A DNA stretch of 7,188 bases, taken from contig JALZWJ010000320.1 of NCBI GenBank assembly GCA_023300065.1, positions 1-7,188 of the forward strand. The letters are read 5' to 3'. The stretch comes from Akkermansiaceae bacterium. GTDB taxonomy: Bacteria; Verrucomicrobiota; Verrucomicrobiia; Verrucomicrobiales; Akkermansiaceae. Below, one piece after another: positions 5,785-7,188 of the stretch (its first letter is position 1; the number at the start of each line of letters is the position of its first letter). The position numbers and the translations under genes were made by a program. Under the pieces are notes generated by a model. It was given only the letters and a program-made list of their open reading frames with translations. It had not been told where the DNA came from and made no database searches.

Positions 5785-6636
5785 TCAGTCCTTCAACTCA
5801 CGGAGCCAAATGTTCCGGAAGCGGACTGGGTTGCCGTGGTCTTGGAGAGTCAGCTCTAACTTATCTGCGTGAGCTTTGTAGTCGGTCGCGGCATGCGGGC
5901 CACGCCAGCCAGTGCCACCACTCAGGACGGTGTGGTCCTGGACCAAGACCCCATTGTGAAGCACAGTAAAGGTAGCACGGCGGGTGACTTTCCCCGCATC
6001 ATCAAAGAGCGGGCGATGAAAAATAATGTCGTAAGTTTGCCACTCGCCGGGCTTGCGTGCGGCGTTCACGAGGGGCTTCGACCGGCCATAAAGGGCTCCG
6101 GCTTGACCATCGGCGTAGGTTTGATTTTCGTAGCTATCGAGCACCTGGACCTCGTAAATACCCATGAGAAAGACACCGCTATTTCCGCGGCCTTGCCCGT
6201 CCCCCTCCACCTGCACGGGCGAGGCCCACTCGAGGTGAAGCTGGCAGGAGCCAAATTTCCCGACACTCTTAAGGTAGCCAGCGCGCTTCACCGACTCCAG
6301 CGCCCCATTGACGATTTTCCACTGGCTCTCTTTCCCTTTCGTATTGGTCCAATTTTTCCGGAACGATTCATCGGAACCATCGAAGAGAATGATCGCATCA
6401 GAAGGCGGGGCCGCTGGGACGGTCCCTGGGGTGACGACCTCGGGGAAAGGCTGCTTCGAGGGGTCAGTTTCGTGAACCTTGACCCCATCAATATACATGT
6501 AAGCAATCTTCTTACCCTTCTCGTTCTCCTTCATATCCATCGTGATCACCGGCTTGCTCTGATCTTCATGCGCGAAGGCGGAGGAGGCAGACAGAAGGAA
6601 GAGGAGTGAACCGAGGCGCGAGCAATTTAGATTCAT
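5785..6636 (-). CDS. Exported DUF1080 / 3-keto-disaccharide hydrolase family protein
   Basis: This 283-residue secreted protein has a signal peptide (residues 1-22, cut after AFA). About 55 residues of poorly conserved sequence follow, including a Pro-rich linker (PEVVTPGTVPAAPPSDA), then one DUF1080 (PF06439) concanavalin-like beta-sandwich from about residue 81 to the end. Typical family blocks are IILFDGSD, WKIVNGALES, GRGNSGVFLMGIYEVQVLDS, GALYGRSKPLVNAARKPGEW, VLHNGVLVQDH and RFRNIWLREL. Some characterised members hydrolyse 3-keto-glycosides, so glycan breakdown is likely, but the substrate cannot be read from the sequence. The family is greatly expanded in Planctomycetes and Verrucomicrobia. 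The gene follows the sulfatase gene by 61 bases on the same strand, suggesting one operon acting on a sulfated glycan. The start is ATG 6636; an AAGGG touches it, too close to be a good ribosome site. Confidence 0.92.
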   Translation of the reverse strand: MNLNCSRLGSLLFLLSASSAFAHEDQSKPVITMDMKENEKGKKIAYMYIDGVKVHETDPSKQPFPEVVTPGTVPAAPPSDAIILFDGSDESFRKNWTNTKGKESQWKIVNGALESVKRAGYLKSVGKFGSCQLHLEWASPVQVEGDGQGRGNSGVFLMGIYEVQVLDSYENQTYADGQAGALYGRSKPLVNAARKPGEWQTYDIIFHRPLFDDAGKVTRRATFTVLHNGVLVQDHTVLSGGTGWRGPHAATDYKAHADKLELTLQDHGNPVRFRNIWLRELKD

Positions 6637-6665
6637 CCCTTGAAACTACGGCCTAATCCTAAGCC

Positions 6666-6688
6666 GGGTCAACTGCCGATCTTGACCC
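6666..6688. other. Intercistronic inverted repeat between sulfatase and DUF1080 genes
   Basis: GGGTCAA (6666-6672) and TTGACCC (6682-6688) pair perfectly over seven bases around a nine-base loop. It begins nine bases past the sulfatase stop. There is no U-tract on either side, so it could be an mRNA-stability hairpin, a processing site or a partial attenuator that lowers DUF1080 relative to sulfatase. It could also be a regulator-binding palindrome. Confidence 0.4.
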
Positions 6689-6697
6689 TACCAACGA

Positions 6698-7188
6698 CTA
6701 CTTAAGATCAGGACGTGGCGCTCTCTGTTCCGCTTTCAAGACCTTCTTCATCGTCTCGACCCGCTCGGGGTGCTTTACGGCGAGGTCAACTCGCTCATCA
6801 TTATCTTCAGTAAGATTAAAAAGTTGATAACGCCCCTTCCCAATCTCCACGAGCTTCCAGCCATCTTTCCCAATCAAGGCGCTGCGACCCATTCGCTCAA
6901 ATCGATTATTCACGACAACATAATCATGCGTCTGCTCTTGGACCTGCCCTAAAAGTGAGGGGAGATATGAGAGACTATCTTTCCCCGCCGGTAGATCTAC
7001 ATTTAAAAGATCACCGAGAGTTGCCATAAAATCGTAATGAGCACTGAGATGGCCCGTCGTGCTACCCGGTGCGATGTGACCCGGCCAGCGCACAATCATG
7101 GGGCACTGCATGCCACCTTGGTAACCACTACGCTTCAGACCAGCACGCCCAGCGCCGCCGTCAAAGACATCACCCTGCTCGGAAGATC
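6698..7188 (-). CDS. Sulfatase (arylsulfatase family), C-terminal part, cut by the window edge
   Basis: The frame is open from the right edge to the TAG at 6698-6700, giving the last 162 residues of a sulfatase, a class that removes sulfate esters from glycans or other substrates using a formylglycine residue. The visible part shows the family's late motifs: GLKRSGYQGGMQCPMIVRWP (equivalent to the usual K..xYEGG.R.P.I..WPG), SAHYDFMATLGDLLNV, a LPSLLGQVQEQTHDYVV block, GKDGWKLVEIGKGRYQLFNL and TEDNDERVDLAVKHPE. The conserved EGG glutamate and the following arginine are both glutamine here (YQGG, MQCP). The catalytic CxPSR motif and metal ligands lie outside the window, so activity cannot be judged. 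Many related proteins are periplasmic, but the N terminus is not visible. It is the upstream gene of a likely operon with the DUF1080 gene. Confidence 0.9.
   Translation of the reverse strand, partial: SSEQGDVFDGGAGRAGLKRSGYQGGMQCPMIVRWPGHIAPGSTTGHLSAHYDFMATLGDLLNVDLPAGKDSLSYLPSLLGQVQEQTHDYVVVNNRFERMGRSALIGKDGWKLVEIGKGRYQLFNLTEDNDERVDLAVKHPERVETMKKVLKAEQRAPRPDLK

Noticed and set aside
5869..6609. Long + strand open frame (246 codons) antisense to the DUF1080 gene
   Set aside because: It lies fully opposite a gene with a signal peptide and all family motifs, and shows no recognisable domain; it is an antisense shadow in GC-rich coding DNA.
1..7188. Search for CRISPR repeats, transposase or integrase genes, and defence genes
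   Set aside because: No regularly spaced repeats, no terminal inverted repeats with target duplication, and no such protein motifs were seen on either strand.

Overview
The window looks like a chromosomal stretch from a Verrucomicrobiota-type bacterium, or a relative in the Planctomycetes-Verrucomicrobia-Chlamydiae group. This is inferred from gene content: an exported alpha-L-rhamnosidase-like protein, a DUF1080 (3-keto-disaccharide hydrolase family) secreted protein directly behind a sulfatase, few convincing Shine-Dalgarno sites, and moderately GC-rich genes with short AT-richer gaps. No ribosomal or other taxonomic marker is present, so the assignment is tentative.

Layout, left to right. 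Positions 1-134 hold an unresolved edge with several overlapping open frames. Positions 202-1821 (+) encode an exported GH78-like protein that keeps the N-terminal Ig-like domain, a helical core and the C-terminal beta domain, but lacks the usual middle beta domains and the recognisable catalytic motif. Convergent to it is an intact RdgB/HAM1 nucleotide-sanitising pyrophosphatase (1837-2421, -). Divergent from rdgB is a small exported thioredoxin-fold protein with a CPPC site (2499-2954, +). The gap 2955-3139 carries two hairpins that look like back-to-back terminators of opposite polarity.

Next is a minus-strand pair: a rhomboid intramembrane protease (4105-4965) followed 56 bp later by a D-hexose-6-phosphate mutarotase-like protein (3140-4048). 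A strong hairpin lies directly against the mutarotase start codon. A small zinc-ribbon protein (5142-5381, +) diverges from the rhomboid gene. Positions 5382-5784 hold no intact gene, but the minus strand shows two good protein-like segments in different frames that look like one frameshifted or decayed gene. The right end is a minus-strand pair typical of polysaccharide-degrading members of this superphylum: the C-terminal part of a sulfatase (6698 to beyond the window edge), then a secreted DUF1080 protein (5785-6636).

Together the exported GH78-like protein, the sulfatase and the DUF1080 protein suggest breakdown of sulfated or rhamnose-containing glycans. The mutarotase, RdgB, thioredoxin and rhomboid genes are housekeeping or envelope functions. 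I see no CRISPR array, transposase, integrase or rRNA, and no clear new defence or mobile system. The most notable items are the degenerate GH78 protein, the frameshifted remnant and the hairpin at the mutarotase start.
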